A stretch of DNA of 64,000 nt from Maribacter polysaccharolyticus (GCF_028882255.1 NZ_JARBUY010000001.1:836344-900343), one strand, 5' to 3'; counted from the first letter of the stretch, positions 9,761 through 18,051 are shown. Made by a program: numbers and translations. The notes: generated by a model from the letters alone, not told the origin.

Positions 9761-10181
9761 AAATGATTTAATTGGTTGTTTTGTTATTGGTGTATGGCGC
9801 CCATAATTTAAGTAGGAAAACGCTGATACTTTTTTGATGTGTAAAGAACGGAGCATAAAAGAGAATAATATATATGGGAGTTGGCCAATATGTGCCTACA
9901 TCCGATTCGGACCCAAAAACCAACCTATAAAAGAAAAGTAAAGAAAGAGGTTTCTTACAATTCAAAACATTGTAAACAAGTAATTTAAATGCTATTATAA
10001 CCACTTGTAAAAAGAGTTTTACTTTAATAAGGCCTAGTGTTAAATAGTAATCCGTAAATAGGTGTCCAAATCGTATTTGGACACATAAATGGGGGCATGA
10101 GCGTCAAAAACGGACAGGTTAACAGGTTTTTTACACTCAAGAGTCCGTAGGTCTTGGTGATAATTTTATTAATTGGACTAT
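9761..10181. other. Gene-free leader and edge of the repeat island
   Basis: No convincing gene. This is the upstream region of the giant surface-protein gene, so its promoter should lie here, but I could not find a clear Bacteroidetes-type TAnnTTTG box on the minus strand. The only structured element is the hairpin at 10062-10084. Confidence 0.5.
10062..10084. repeat. Perfect 10-bp inverted repeat with 3-nt loop
   Basis: GTGTCCAAAT and ATTTGGACAC are exact reverse complements separated by CGT. It lies between the surface-protein gene and the start of the repeat island. There is no T-run on either side, so it is not a standard intrinsic terminator. It could be a protein-binding palindrome or a boundary of the repeat island; its function is unknown. 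Confidence 0.6.
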
Positions 10182-10929
10182 GAGGTCTCGACTGCGCTCG
10201 ACCTGACATACCCCAACTGCGCTCGACCTGACATACCTCCTCGATTGCAATCGACCGGACATACCTCGACTGGGATACTTGATTAGCAGTATTCCTAAAA
10301 AATATTGATTGGTGACCCTGTACGGTCAAGAGAAATGGATATCATACCGATGAGGTCTCGACTGCGCTCGACCTGACATACCGCGACTGCGATCGACCTG
10401 ACATACCTTGACTGCGCTCGACCTGACATACCGCGACTGCGATCGACCGGACAATCCTCGAGTGCGCTCGACCAGACAAACCCCAACTGGAATATTTGAT
10501 TAGCAGAATTCCTGAAAAATATTGATTGGTGACCCGGCCCGGTCAGTAGAAATGAATATTATACTATTGAGGTCTCGACTGCGCTCGACCTGACATACCC
10601 CAACTGCGCTCGACCTGACAAACCTCGACTGCGCTCGACCTGAAAAACCCCGACTGGGATACTTGATTAACAGAATTCCTATAAAATATTGATTGGTGAC
10701 CCTGTACGGTCAGTAGAAATGAATATCATACCGATGAGGTCTCGACTGCGCTCGACCTGACAAACCTCGACTGCGCTCGACCTGACATACCATGACTGCG
10801 CTCGACCTGAAAAACCCCGACTGGGATACTTGATTAGCAGTATTCCGGAAAAATATTGATTGGTGACCCGGCCCGGTCAAGAGAAATGAATATCATACCG
10901 ATGAGGTCTCGACTGCGCTCGACCAGACA
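10182..10929. repeat. Left repeat array: 25-bp GC-rich units alternating with 81-bp spacers
   Basis: Blocks of tandem units (core GGTCTCGACTGCGCTCGACC, period 25 bp, linker TGACATACC or TGACAAACC) alternate with an AT-richer spacer beginning TGGGATACTTGATTA. Spacer copies lie at 10271-10351, 10488-10568, 10655-10735 and 10822-10902, each exactly 81 bp. The blocks between spacers are 136, 86 and 86 bp, which equals 11 + 25n with n = 5, 3 and 3; the first block is 89 bp and has a 3-bp insertion. Each spacer carries a short palindrome-like core of one of two types, GACCCTGTACGGTC (type A) or GACCCGGCCCGGTC (type B), in the order A, B, A, B. Open frames through the array are repeat translations, not genes. 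Confidence 0.9.
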
Positions 10930-11049
10930 GACCCAAAGCAAGCGCACCTTGACAAACAGCAACCTCTTTTAAATTACAATCGCTATATCAGCTTTGGTTT
11001 TTATGCTTTAAAAGTCTTATTATTTCTATAAATGATTAAATTACATCCA

Positions 11050-11076
11050 TGTCCGGTCGAGCGCAGTCGAGACCTC
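11050..11076 (-). repeat. Inverted single copy of the GC-rich unit (1)
   Basis: A 27-bp exact reverse complement of the array unit (variant with CCGGACA at its end), alone between two stretches of unrelated AT-rich DNA. It is the first of three inverted copies spaced about 95-120 bp apart that lead up to the GIY-YIG gene. Confidence 0.9.
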
Positions 11077-11144
11077 CTTTTGATTACCTAAAGCCAGAAA
11101 CTTGGACTGCATTCATAGTCCTAAAAGTACCATTTTCACACCCC

Positions 11145-11171
11145 TGTCCGGTCGAGCGCAGTCGAGACCTC
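11145..11171 (-). repeat. Inverted single copy of the GC-rich unit (2)
   Basis: Identical over 27 bp to the inverted copy at 11050-11076. The intervening and following DNA (about 70-95 bp each) differs between the copies, so these are separate insertions or remnants and not a tandem duplication. Confidence 0.9.
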
Positions 11172-11266
11172 CTCTTTGGTTTGCCTTAACCAAAAAAACC
11201 TCGATTACCATTCGTTCACAGTCCATAATTATTGGTATATGATTAATAATCATTAACTAATAAATC

Positions 11267-11657
11267 TGTCCGGTCGAACGCAGTCGAGACCTTTTCACGG
11301 CCAACCTTATGAAACGCTATTACGTATACATACTTCTTTGTTCCGACGGGTTAACCTATACCGGTATCACGAATGATGTGGCAAGAAGATTCCACGAACA
11401 CCAAATGGGATTGAACAAAAATTGTTTTACATTTAAAAGGAGACCAGTGGAATTGATCTTTGAACAAGAATTCAATGACGTTGTACAAGCCATTTACTTT
11501 GAAAAAAAGTTGAAAAAATGGAGTGGAAAAAAGAAATTGGCCCTTGCTAACGGCCAATTCGACCTTCTCCAAATCTTAGCGGAATGCAGGAATGCCTCAC
11601 ATTCCGATTATAATCCGGAGAAAGGCAATTGAGGTCTCGACTGCGCTCGACCTGACA
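11267..11657 (+). mobile_element. Candidate minimal mobile element: GIY-YIG gene between inverted repeat units
   Basis: The GIY-YIG gene (11309-11632) is framed by an inverted unit at 11267-11292 (one internal change, GAACG for GAGCG) and a direct unit at 11631-11657, giving near-perfect terminal inverted repeats of about 26 bp around a 391-bp segment. The stop codon TGA of the gene uses the first two bases of the right-hand unit. No target-site duplication could be confirmed because the right side runs directly into the array. The structure resembles a one-gene insertion element, or a REP-like element with its dedicated nuclease. Mobility is inferred, not shown. Confidence 0.5.
11309..11632 (+). 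CDS. GIY-YIG superfamily endonuclease embedded in the repeat island
   Basis: A 107-residue single-domain GIY-YIG nuclease (UPF0213/YhbQ-like size). The family motifs appear as VYI (6-8) and YTG (17-19), followed by ARRFHEHQ (25-32) with the conserved Arg and His, and a metal-binding Glu in YFEKKLKKW (63-71). The C-terminal tail after residue 90 (AECRNASHSD) lies outside the core fold. It is the only plus-strand gene I can support in the window and has its own short leader. Identical GC-rich repeat units stand inverted immediately upstream and direct immediately downstream, and its stop codon is formed with the downstream unit. The family includes DNA repair and homing nucleases and many small proteins of unknown role; a link to repeat spread is inferred from position only. 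Confidence 0.9.
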   Translation: MKRYYVYILLCSDGLTYTGITNDVARRFHEHQMGLNKNCFTFKRRPVELIFEQEFNDVVQAIYFEKKLKKWSGKKKLALANGQFDLLQILAECRNASHSDYNPEKGN

Positions 11658-12147
11658 AACATCGACTGGGATACTTGATTAACAGAATTCCTAAAAAAAT
11701 ATTAATTGGTGACCCTGTACGGTCAGTAGAAATGAATATCATACCGATGAGGTCTCGACTGCGCTCGACCTGACATACCTCGACTGCGCTCGACCTGACA
11801 TACCCCGAATAAGATACTTGATTAGCAGTATTCCTATAAAATATTGATTGGTGACCCGGCCCGGTCAGTAGAAATGGATATTATACTATTGAGGTCTCGA
11901 CTGCGCTCGACCTGACAAACATCGACTGCGCTCGACCGGACAATCCTCGAGTGCGCTCGACCTGACAAACATCGACTGGGATACTTGATTAACAGAATTC
12001 CTAAAAAAATATTAATTGGTGACCCTGTACGGTCAGTAGAAATGGATATCATACCGATGAGGTCTCGACTGCGCTCGACCTGACAAACCTCGACTGCGCT
12101 CGAACTGACAAACCCCGACTGCGCTCGACCTGACATACCTCGACTGC
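11631..12147. repeat. Right repeat array
   Basis: Same architecture and orientation as the left array. Spacer copies lie at 11667-11748, 11810-11890 and 11977-12058 (82, 81 and 82 bp), with central cores in the order A, B, A. The unit blocks are 36, 61 and 86 bp (11 + 25n with n = 1, 2, 3), and the final block of 89 bp ends in a partial unit next to the AraC-type gene. Spacers 11667 and 11977 are nearly identical, pointing to recent duplication or gene conversion. The array runs into the 3' end of the minus-strand regulator gene at 12178. Confidence 0.9.
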
Positions 12148-12177
12148 ATTTATTACCTAAAGGAAAAGAAAGGGCTT

Positions 12178-13329
12178 TTACCGACTATTAGAACTAAATT
12201 CGGTAACGTTCATAGAGGTAATCTTTTTAAACGTCTTACTGAAAGAACTTCTATTGGCAAAACCACATTGCTGTGCAAGGGCCTCCATCGTATTCCTATC
12301 CAAATATCCAAGGGCAATTAGTGTCTTTCCTTTTTCGATACGCACATTGTTCCTATAGGCCGAAAAACTGAGCCCTAATTGCTGATTAAGGAAATAGGAT
12401 AAATGATGTGTGGGAATTTCCAATGCCTTGGCACAACTGGTCAAATCAAAATCCTGTTCAAAAAACGAACCTCTTTCTTTTATTGTATCCAACTGGTTCA
12501 TTAATCCGCCAACATCCAACCCAAACTTCAATTCTTCTTCTTCCTTCGTAGGAGTTGTTAGCGTTGTATTGCTTTTTTTGCTCCTAGGATACCCATACAA
12601 AATTGAAGGAAAATATATGGGCATAACCCCTATGGCAAATAGCACCAAATAGAAGACAAAATTAACCTTATGTAGAATTGGTGCCGTCGAACGCAAGAAA
12701 TCAACTTCCAACAATTTTTCGAATGCGAAGATCGATGCCAATATCGACATTAAAACAAATAGGACATATAAAGAAACCACCCATGTAATCAACTTACGAT
12801 CCTTTTCCTTGATTAGGCTTCGAAGAAAATCCAACAATAAGGGTAAAAGGCTGATCAATGCTAAAAACTGCCACAGAAAGCGCATTGCATAATGTTGGTT
12901 TATATTTAAAAACCCGTATCTCACCTTTAATCTATCCGCCGGTTTTAAGTATGCGTTTGAGACAATGGCATCATACACCTCTTGCGGTTTGGCATAAACA
13001 TTCAAAACATCAACAAAACCGATTATAAAGGGCACAAATACCAGTAAATACCTCCAACGCCAAACAAATTCATCTTTGATCAAGGTTAGAAAATAAAAAA
13101 ATATAGGTACGGATATTAAATTATACAAGGGCAATGGCCATACATAAAACCAACTGTATTCTACAAGTAAACCGCTTTCAATAACGTAGGTTTGAAGGGC
13201 ATATATGGAAAATATGGCGTAAAAAGACCCTAAGAAAATGGTAGAATATCTGTTCGCGGATCTTCTTGCAAACAATGAAATTGCCAATACCATTCCGAAA
13301 ACAGCAATAATTAAGAAAAGGTTTTGCAA
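12178..13329 (-). CDS. Membrane-anchored AraC-family transcriptional regulator
   Basis: A 383-residue protein with about seven predicted membrane helices in the first ~245 residues and a C-terminal AraC/XylS-type DNA-binding domain (about 285-380). The last helix-turn-helix reads EALAQQCGFANRSSFSKTFKK. The layout is that of Bacteroidetes regulators whose membrane part senses a signal and whose cytoplasmic HTH acts on nearby genes. It is encoded 400 bp downstream of the last PUL gene and on the same strand, so it is a candidate local regulator, although most PULs use HTCS or ECF/anti-sigma systems. The start is TTG (an in-frame stop lies a short way upstream with no ATG between); the alternative ATG at 13293 would cut into the first membrane helix. 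Confidence 0.85.
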   Translation of the reverse strand: MQNLFLIIAVFGMVLAISLFARRSANRYSTIFLGSFYAIFSIYALQTYVIESGLLVEYSWFYVWPLPLYNLISVPIFFYFLTLIKDEFVWRWRYLLVFVPFIIGFVDVLNVYAKPQEVYDAIVSNAYLKPADRLKVRYGFLNINQHYAMRFLWQFLALISLLPLLLDFLRSLIKEKDRKLITWVVSLYVLFVLMSILASIFAFEKLLEVDFLRSTAPILHKVNFVFYLVLFAIGVMPIYFPSILYGYPRSKKSNTTLTTPTKEEEELKFGLDVGGLMNQLDTIKERGSFFEQDFDLTSCAKALEIPTHHLSYFLNQQLGLSFSAYRNNVRIEKGKTLIALGYLDRNTMEALAQQCGFANRSSFSKTFKKITSMNVTEFSSNSR

Positions 13330-13730
13330 AGTGTAGGATATTACATGTTCGTAGAATTATCGGTAAAATTAATTTTTTTTCAATGCAAACAAACTACCCC
13401 TAACATTTTCTTTCCGTTTTTTTAATTTTAGCGGATTCGGTTTACTAAATCCCCAATCGTATAAAATACCCTCTATATAAATACCAAGACGCGCCTATGT
13501 ATGCTGTTTCTTTTCCCTTGAATTCTACAAACTGCATAATCGACAAACCATTTTACGCAATGAAGTGCTACCCGTTGAACAAACACGTTTACGCTATTGC
13601 TTAATTCGAAAGTTAGCTTCCATATGGGTACGCATATAGCCATCCGAACTGTGAATTCCCATTAATTGATTGAATATGTATTGATTACGGCGACCTGGGA
13701 TTTTAAACCAACACCTTCATGATTATCTTC
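13330..13730. other. Intergenic region, nothing recognised
   Basis: A 401-bp AT-rich gap between the AraC-type gene and the gluconolactonase-like gene. No open frame with supportable coding character, no strong hairpin and no exact TAnnTTTG promoter box were seen on either strand. It should hold the regulator's promoter. Confidence 0.4.
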
Positions 13731-14663
13731 TTACTTTTCAATTTCAACAGCATATATTAAACCGGCCTTCATATCGGGCAATAACAATCGACCTTTATCC
13801 TCTTCCAGATAAAAATCGGCGGCGGACTGAAGTCCTTCCACCAACACCTCGGCCTCTTCCGTTTCTCCATTGATTTTCCAGACCTTACCTTGCACCCAAC
13901 TACTTATATAATAGTTCCCCTTACTATCCTGTTCAACTGCATCACCTCCTCGAAAAGTTCCTTTTAACGCTCTGAATCCCCCATCTTTATGTACCAAGAA
14001 ATTACCCAGAAAAAAAGCACTCACCATAATATCACCTTTGTTGTCAACCCCCACTCCATTGGGGTTCAACATTAATGGGGAGGTATTTTTTTCAATAGTA
14101 ATTTTACCGTCCAAGGTGACGTGGAAGATACGTCCTCGTTGAGGAATTTTTTTGGCTTGTTCACTTTCTAAAGGCCAAAGATCACCGTTCGCATCACGCA
14201 TATAATTTGAAGCCCCCATGTCCGCCACATAAATGCCTTTTTTTTCAGCATCCAACGAGACATCATTAAGATATAAGGCTTCTACGGGAAATTGATCTTT
14301 TGATATAAAAATAGTCGCCTTACCGTTTTCATCAACCTTCCAAATACGATTGATATCCGAAAAATATAAATGGCCCTCTAAATATACGATTCCCTTTGGC
14401 TCATCAAACCCTGTTGAAAACACCTTTACACCTTCTTCGGAAATCTCCACTAATTCACCATCCCCCTCCTCTTTTCCGTTCATTAACGTGACATAATAGT
14501 TATCATTGAATCCTTTGGTGATACTTTCAGGGTTTACACCGACTTCTACAGGGAAGGTAATTTGAGGTCCTTGCCCATAGGTCAATCCACAGCTGAGTAG
14601 TAAAAAAATAAGGTTTAGCTGAATTGCTTTCCTCGTACCTCGCAAATTTGAATTCTTCATCAT
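13731..14663 (-). CDS. SMP-30/gluconolactonase-like beta-propeller protein, secreted
   Basis: A 310-residue protein with a signal peptide (about 1-30, ending LTYG-Q) followed by a six-bladed beta-propeller-type sequence. Repeated blades carry IVYLEGHLYFSDINRIWKVD, VSLDAEKKGIYVADMG, GVGVDNKGDIMVSAF and KGNYYISSWVQGKVWKIN, with the NxxGVGVDxxG-type calcium/lactone-site segment of the SMP-30 family. Such enzymes hydrolyse sugar lactones; related propellers also act as lyases or binding proteins. It follows the uronate genes but is separated from them by the hairpin at 15075-15108, so it probably has its own promoter. A role in sugar-acid metabolism outside the cytoplasm is plausible but unproven. 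Confidence 0.7.
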   Translation of the reverse strand: MMKNSNLRGTRKAIQLNLIFLLLSCGLTYGQGPQITFPVEVGVNPESITKGFNDNYYVTLMNGKEEGDGELVEISEEGVKVFSTGFDEPKGIVYLEGHLYFSDINRIWKVDENGKATIFISKDQFPVEALYLNDVSLDAEKKGIYVADMGASNYMRDANGDLWPLESEQAKKIPQRGRIFHVTLDGKITIEKNTSPLMLNPNGVGVDNKGDIMVSAFFLGNFLVHKDGGFRALKGTFRGGDAVEQDSKGNYYISSWVQGKVWKINGETEEAEVLVEGLQSAADFYLEEDKGRLLLPDMKAGLIYAVEIEK

Positions 14664-15174
14664 TTATATCTATTTAATAGTAATGGACAATTGATTCCTG
14701 GGGACTTTCACCGTTTTATATCAATTTCGGCCACCCCGAATTACTTTCCTTAAAAAAACGTCCCAAGTAGTTTTTCCCAACATTCCTATAATACACCGGA
14801 AGGCTATCATCCGTACTCCCCTATGTCCTATCCTTGAATTTCAATGAATCATCCGCCATGAAGTACCCAATTACCCATAACCTAGAACAATTCAAAAGTA
14901 GGAATCATTTCATTTCAACACGAATGTCATTGTTTTTTCCACTCCTATCCGCAATAAGAATAACCTCGCGACTTACATATTTCGTCCTGAAAAAACAGGT
15001 CCGGTATATCCTATACCAAAAAAACCGTTGATGAACACGAGTTGGAAAAAAGGGTTCCGTTGTATTGTATATACAAGAAATCCAATCTTTTTAAAGATTG
15101 GATTTCTTTGGGATTACCGTTATAATAGCCATCCGTTTTAAGATCAGTCATTAACTTATACTCCTGACACCACC
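14664..15174. other. Intergenic region with a terminator
   Basis: A 511-bp gap. Apart from the perfect hairpin at 15075-15108 nothing structured was recognised. A 65-codon open frame on the plus strand (14834-15031) has no similarity I recognise and no sign of being real. Confidence 0.5.
15075..15108 (-). terminator. Hairpin downstream of the uronate genes
   Basis: AAGAAATCCAATCTTT (15075-15090) is perfectly inverted at 15093-15108 with only TT between: a 16-bp stem. It lies about 70 bp after the stop of the minus-strand DUF4861 gene and is the probable end of the big operon. The T-run after the stem on the minus strand is weak, because the T-rich part lies inside the stem. Confidence 0.7.
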
Positions 15175-16386
15175 TTACAACTTACTGACTTTTAAAGGAT
15201 TATTTATTTTTGTCGCAAAATCCTTTAGATACCCATTCCAATCTTCCTGGGTATTGAATTGTCCGCTTTTCTTCCAACCGAAACCGGCATAGTAGGTTAC
15301 TTTGCCCGCTTCAAGTCCGAAATGGGCATAAAGGTTACTTTCATCGGTTTTGTTGGTCAAGTAATTTTCATACCCGATCATGGCTCCTTTAGGGGCAACG
15401 ATACCCGTACCTATTTCAGAATCGCCATGGGGTTCCCAATAACTTACCCAACCTTGATCGACCTGGGTACTTATTTCCCCATCTTTTTCGTGGGAGGTTA
15501 GCCCTACTGATACCGTATCGGTTCCCGTGACCTCAACAACGAATTTGGATAGGTTGCTCCCATAATCGAGCGAAATATACTTTCTTTCGGATATCGTTTG
15601 ATCACCGGCTGTCCATGGGGCATAATCCAACCAAAAACTTGTACGTATGGGGCCGGTTTCCAACGTCTTCCACTTAGTGAAATTCTTTGAGAAGCTGTAG
15701 GTAGTATCAACCTTTACCGCTATACCGCCTACCCCTCTACTGGAACCGACATGAAAATTATCCAAGCCCTCGCCAGTATCCTCATGGTAAGTACCTTCGG
15801 TTTCCAACTCCTTTTTATACCATCGGTTGATAATGGGGTAATCTACCCTTTTCAACCAGGCATCAATACCACTGGACAGGGTACCTCCCGGAACATTCTC
15901 CTCGATCATCTTTTGGGCTACGGGACCGTAGGTCCTAAAGGCTACCCGATTATTTTCCCAAGCATAATCATCGGTTCTTTCAGGAACAAAACGGGAATAA
16001 CAACTTGGGATCGTATCTTTATGAAACTGGTCTTCCTTTGGCACCACTTCATACGTTTTGGTCGAATTCGCTTTTATTTCCGGCTGAAACAACAATACAT
16101 CGGGGGTACCGTCCCCATCGGTATCGCTTACCTGTGAAACTTGTTCCTCCTTTGTTTCCACATCGATAATGGTGTAGGTTTTTGAAGTGTCAAGAGTTTC
16201 ACCTTCAGGAGTTATATCCTTTAGTTCAATTTCCACGGTTTCGAACGAACGATCCATATTAAGATCATTCGTTACCATGAACTTTGGCAATGCCTCAGGT
16301 TTTTGGGTACAAGCAGCTGCAACCAAACAAGCCAGGGTTAAATAAAGAAAATGTTTGTTACGGGTTACTGTCATCGTATTATTCAT
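15175..16386 (-). CDS. DUF4861-family lipoprotein
   Basis: A 403-residue protein with an SPII signal (LVAAAC, Cys26). I recognise it as a DUF4861-type protein: a short N-terminal beta-domain with DTDGDGTPDVLLF (about 86-98), then NRVAFRTYGP, a long region with SSRGVGGIAV, and YYAGFGWKKSGQF near the end. The family is found in Bacteroidetes loci for uronic-acid polysaccharides and its activity is not known to me. The gene start overlaps the kduD stop by 8 bp (ATG at 16386; an alternative is ATG 16374), so it is translationally coupled to kduD-kduI, which supports a role with unsaturated uronates. An enzyme acting on oligouronides at the cell surface is one possibility. Confidence 0.7.
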   Translation of the reverse strand: MNNTMTVTRNKHFLYLTLACLVAAACTQKPEALPKFMVTNDLNMDRSFETVEIELKDITPEGETLDTSKTYTIIDVETKEEQVSQVSDTDGDGTPDVLLFQPEIKANSTKTYEVVPKEDQFHKDTIPSCYSRFVPERTDDYAWENNRVAFRTYGPVAQKMIEENVPGGTLSSGIDAWLKRVDYPIINRWYKKELETEGTYHEDTGEGLDNFHVGSSRGVGGIAVKVDTTYSFSKNFTKWKTLETGPIRTSFWLDYAPWTAGDQTISERKYISLDYGSNLSKFVVEVTGTDTVSVGLTSHEKDGEISTQVDQGWVSYWEPHGDSEIGTGIVAPKGAMIGYENYLTNKTDESNLYAHFGLEAGKVTYYAGFGWKKSGQFNTQEDWNGYLKDFATKINNPLKVSKL

Positions 16387-17170
16387 TTGATGGTTTACCA
16401 ATAGTGGCCAATATACCGCCATCTACATATAAGACGTGGCCATTAACGAAATCACTGGCCTTGGAGGCCAAGAAAATAGCAGCCCCTGCCAAGTCTTCGG
16501 GTTCCCCCCATCTTGCGGCAGGAGTTCTACTGATGATAAAATCATTGAAGGGATGCCCATCCACACGAATCGGTGCCGTCTGTGAAGTGGCAAAATATCC
16601 CGGTCCGATTCCATTGGTCTGAACATTGAATTTGGCCCATTCGGTCGCCATGTTCTTCGTCAACATTTTGAGTCCGCCCTTTGCAGCGGCATAGGCACTG
16701 ACGGAATCCCGACCCAATTCGCTCATCATAGAGCAGATATTGATGATCTTTCCGCCTCCTCTTTCGATCATTCCTTTTACCACATACTTTGACATGATAA
16801 ACGGACTGACCAGATCGACCTTTATGACTGCTTCAAAATCCGCAACCTCCATATCGACCATGGGGATCCTTTTGATGATGCCCGCATTATTGACCAAGAT
16901 ATCGATCGGTCCTACTTCCGCTTCAATTTTCTTAAGGTTTTCGATTACGGCAGCTTCATCGGTGACATCAAAAATATAACCATGGGCCTCAATCCCTTCA
17001 GAGCGATATTCCTCTACAGCACTGTTCACTTTTTCCAAGGAATTAAGATCATTGACCACGATTTTCGCGCCAGCATGGCCCAAACCTTTGGCCATTGCCA
17101 TTCCCAAACCGTGTACAGCCCCGGTTACCAAGGCTACCTTCCCTGTTAAATCAAATAAATTAATCGACAT
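16379..17170 (-). CDS. kduD: 2-dehydro-3-deoxy-D-gluconate 5-dehydrogenase KduD (SDR)
   Basis: A 263-residue short-chain dehydrogenase with the cofactor motif TGAVHGLG (16-23), NNAG (94-97), the catalytic Ser around 147 and YAAAK (160-164), at standard SDR length. KduD reduces 2,5-diketo-3-deoxygluconate to 2-keto-3-deoxygluconate (KDG) with NAD(P)H in the cytoplasm. The specific call, against other gluconate 5-dehydrogenase-like SDRs, rests on the kduI gene directly upstream (18-bp gap). Together they convert the 4-deoxy-5-keto-uronate released by lyases and unsaturated glycuronyl hydrolases. KDG kinase and aldolase are not in the window. Confidence 0.9.
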   Translation of the reverse strand: MSINLFDLTGKVALVTGAVHGLGMAMAKGLGHAGAKIVVNDLNSLEKVNSAVEEYRSEGIEAHGYIFDVTDEAAVIENLKKIEAEVGPIDILVNNAGIIKRIPMVDMEVADFEAVIKVDLVSPFIMSKYVVKGMIERGGGKIINICSMMSELGRDSVSAYAAAKGGLKMLTKNMATEWAKFNVQTNGIGPGYFATSQTAPIRVDGHPFNDFIISRTPAARWGEPEDLAGAAIFLASKASDFVNGHVLYVDGGILATIGKPSNE

Positions 17171-17188
17171 TATTGTGTATTTTATATA

Positions 17189-18028
17189 TTATCTTAATTC
17201 CGTTATTTTTGCGACATCCATATCCCCATAATCCAGGTTTTCACCGGCCATACCCCAAATAAAGGTATAGTTGGATGTTCCCGAACCACAGTGGATAGAC
17301 CATGGCGGAGAAATGACCGCTTGGTTGTTTTGCATCCAAATATGTCGTGTTTCCTGGGGTTGCCCCATAAAATGGCATACGGATTGTCCTTCAGGGATAT
17401 CCATATAAAAATAAATTTCCATCCTACGATCATGGACATGTGCCGGCATGGTATTCCATACACTACCGGTTTTGAGTTCCGTCATTCCCATTTGTAATTG
17501 ACAGGTTTTTACGATTCCCCCGATGATCATCTGGTTGACGGTTCTGTGGTTCGCCGTTTCCAAAGACCCCAACTCCAGTTTATTTGCCTCTTCCAAGCTC
17601 ACTTTCTTCGTTGGAAAACTACTATGTGCGGGTGCGGAATTCAAATAGAACATGGCAGGCTTTTTAGGGTCATCGCTCTTAAATACGACCTCCTTGGCGC
17701 CCATTCCTATGTACAAGGCATCTTTATGCCCCATCGGATAGGTTTCCCCATCAATTTCCACGCTTCCGTTATCGCCTACATTGATGATTCCCATTTCCCG
17801 ACGTTCCAAGAAGTATTCGGCCTTTAATGGGTCGATGGTCTCCAACTTCAATGGTTTTTCAGGAACTGCCGATCCCGCGATATAACGATCATAATGGGAA
17901 TACGTAAAGGTAATGACTCCTTTGGTCATTAGATCATCTATCAAAAACTCTTCCCTTAAAGCCGTGGTATCATATTTTTTTACCGCTTCCGGACTGGAAG
18001 CATAACGTGTTTGATATGTCGTGGACAT
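17189..18028 (-). CDS. kduI: 4-deoxy-L-threo-5-hexosulose-uronate ketol-isomerase KduI
   Basis: A 279-residue cupin isomerase of normal family length. The zinc ligands are visible as H197, H199 and E204 in PAHVHDRRMEIYFY, and H246 in SPPWSIHCG. The N-terminal RYASSPEAVKKYDT and FTYSHYDRYIAG are also typical. It converts 4-deoxy-L-threo-5-hexosulose uronate, the open form of the unsaturated uronic acid made by polysaccharide lyases, to 3-deoxy-D-glycero-2,5-hexodiulosonate, the KduD substrate. No signal peptide, so cytoplasmic. Its place inside the PUL implies that the target polymer contains a uronic acid cut by beta-elimination. Confidence 0.95.
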   Translation of the reverse strand: MSTTYQTRYASSPEAVKKYDTTALREEFLIDDLMTKGVITFTYSHYDRYIAGSAVPEKPLKLETIDPLKAEYFLERREMGIINVGDNGSVEIDGETYPMGHKDALYIGMGAKEVVFKSDDPKKPAMFYLNSAPAHSSFPTKKVSLEEANKLELGSLETANHRTVNQMIIGGIVKTCQLQMGMTELKTGSVWNTMPAHVHDRRMEIYFYMDIPEGQSVCHFMGQPQETRHIWMQNNQAVISPPWSIHCGSGTSNYTFIWGMAGENLDYGDMDVAKITELR

Positions 18029-18051
18029 AGTATTTAGATTATTTATTAATA

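Noticed and set aside
11309-11632. Calling the GIY-YIG gene a homing endonuclease of an intron or intein
   Set aside because: It lies in intergenic repeats, not inside a split gene, and has no second DNA-binding domain; its size fits stand-alone small GIY-YIG proteins.
10024-12136. Small minus-strand open frames of 60-101 codons through the repeats
   Set aside because: They translate the same repeat units over and over (CQVERSRD-type peptides), so they are by-products of repeat composition.
10182-12147. CRISPR array
   Set aside because: The regularly spaced repeats suggest one, but the 81-bp spacers are near-identical copies, not unique, the short units are tandem without spacers, and there are no cas genes.
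14834-15031. 65-codon plus-strand open frame in the gap after the gluconolactonase-like gene
   Set aside because: No recognisable domain and no start signal; it lies in AT-rich intergenic DNA on the strand opposite to all neighbours.
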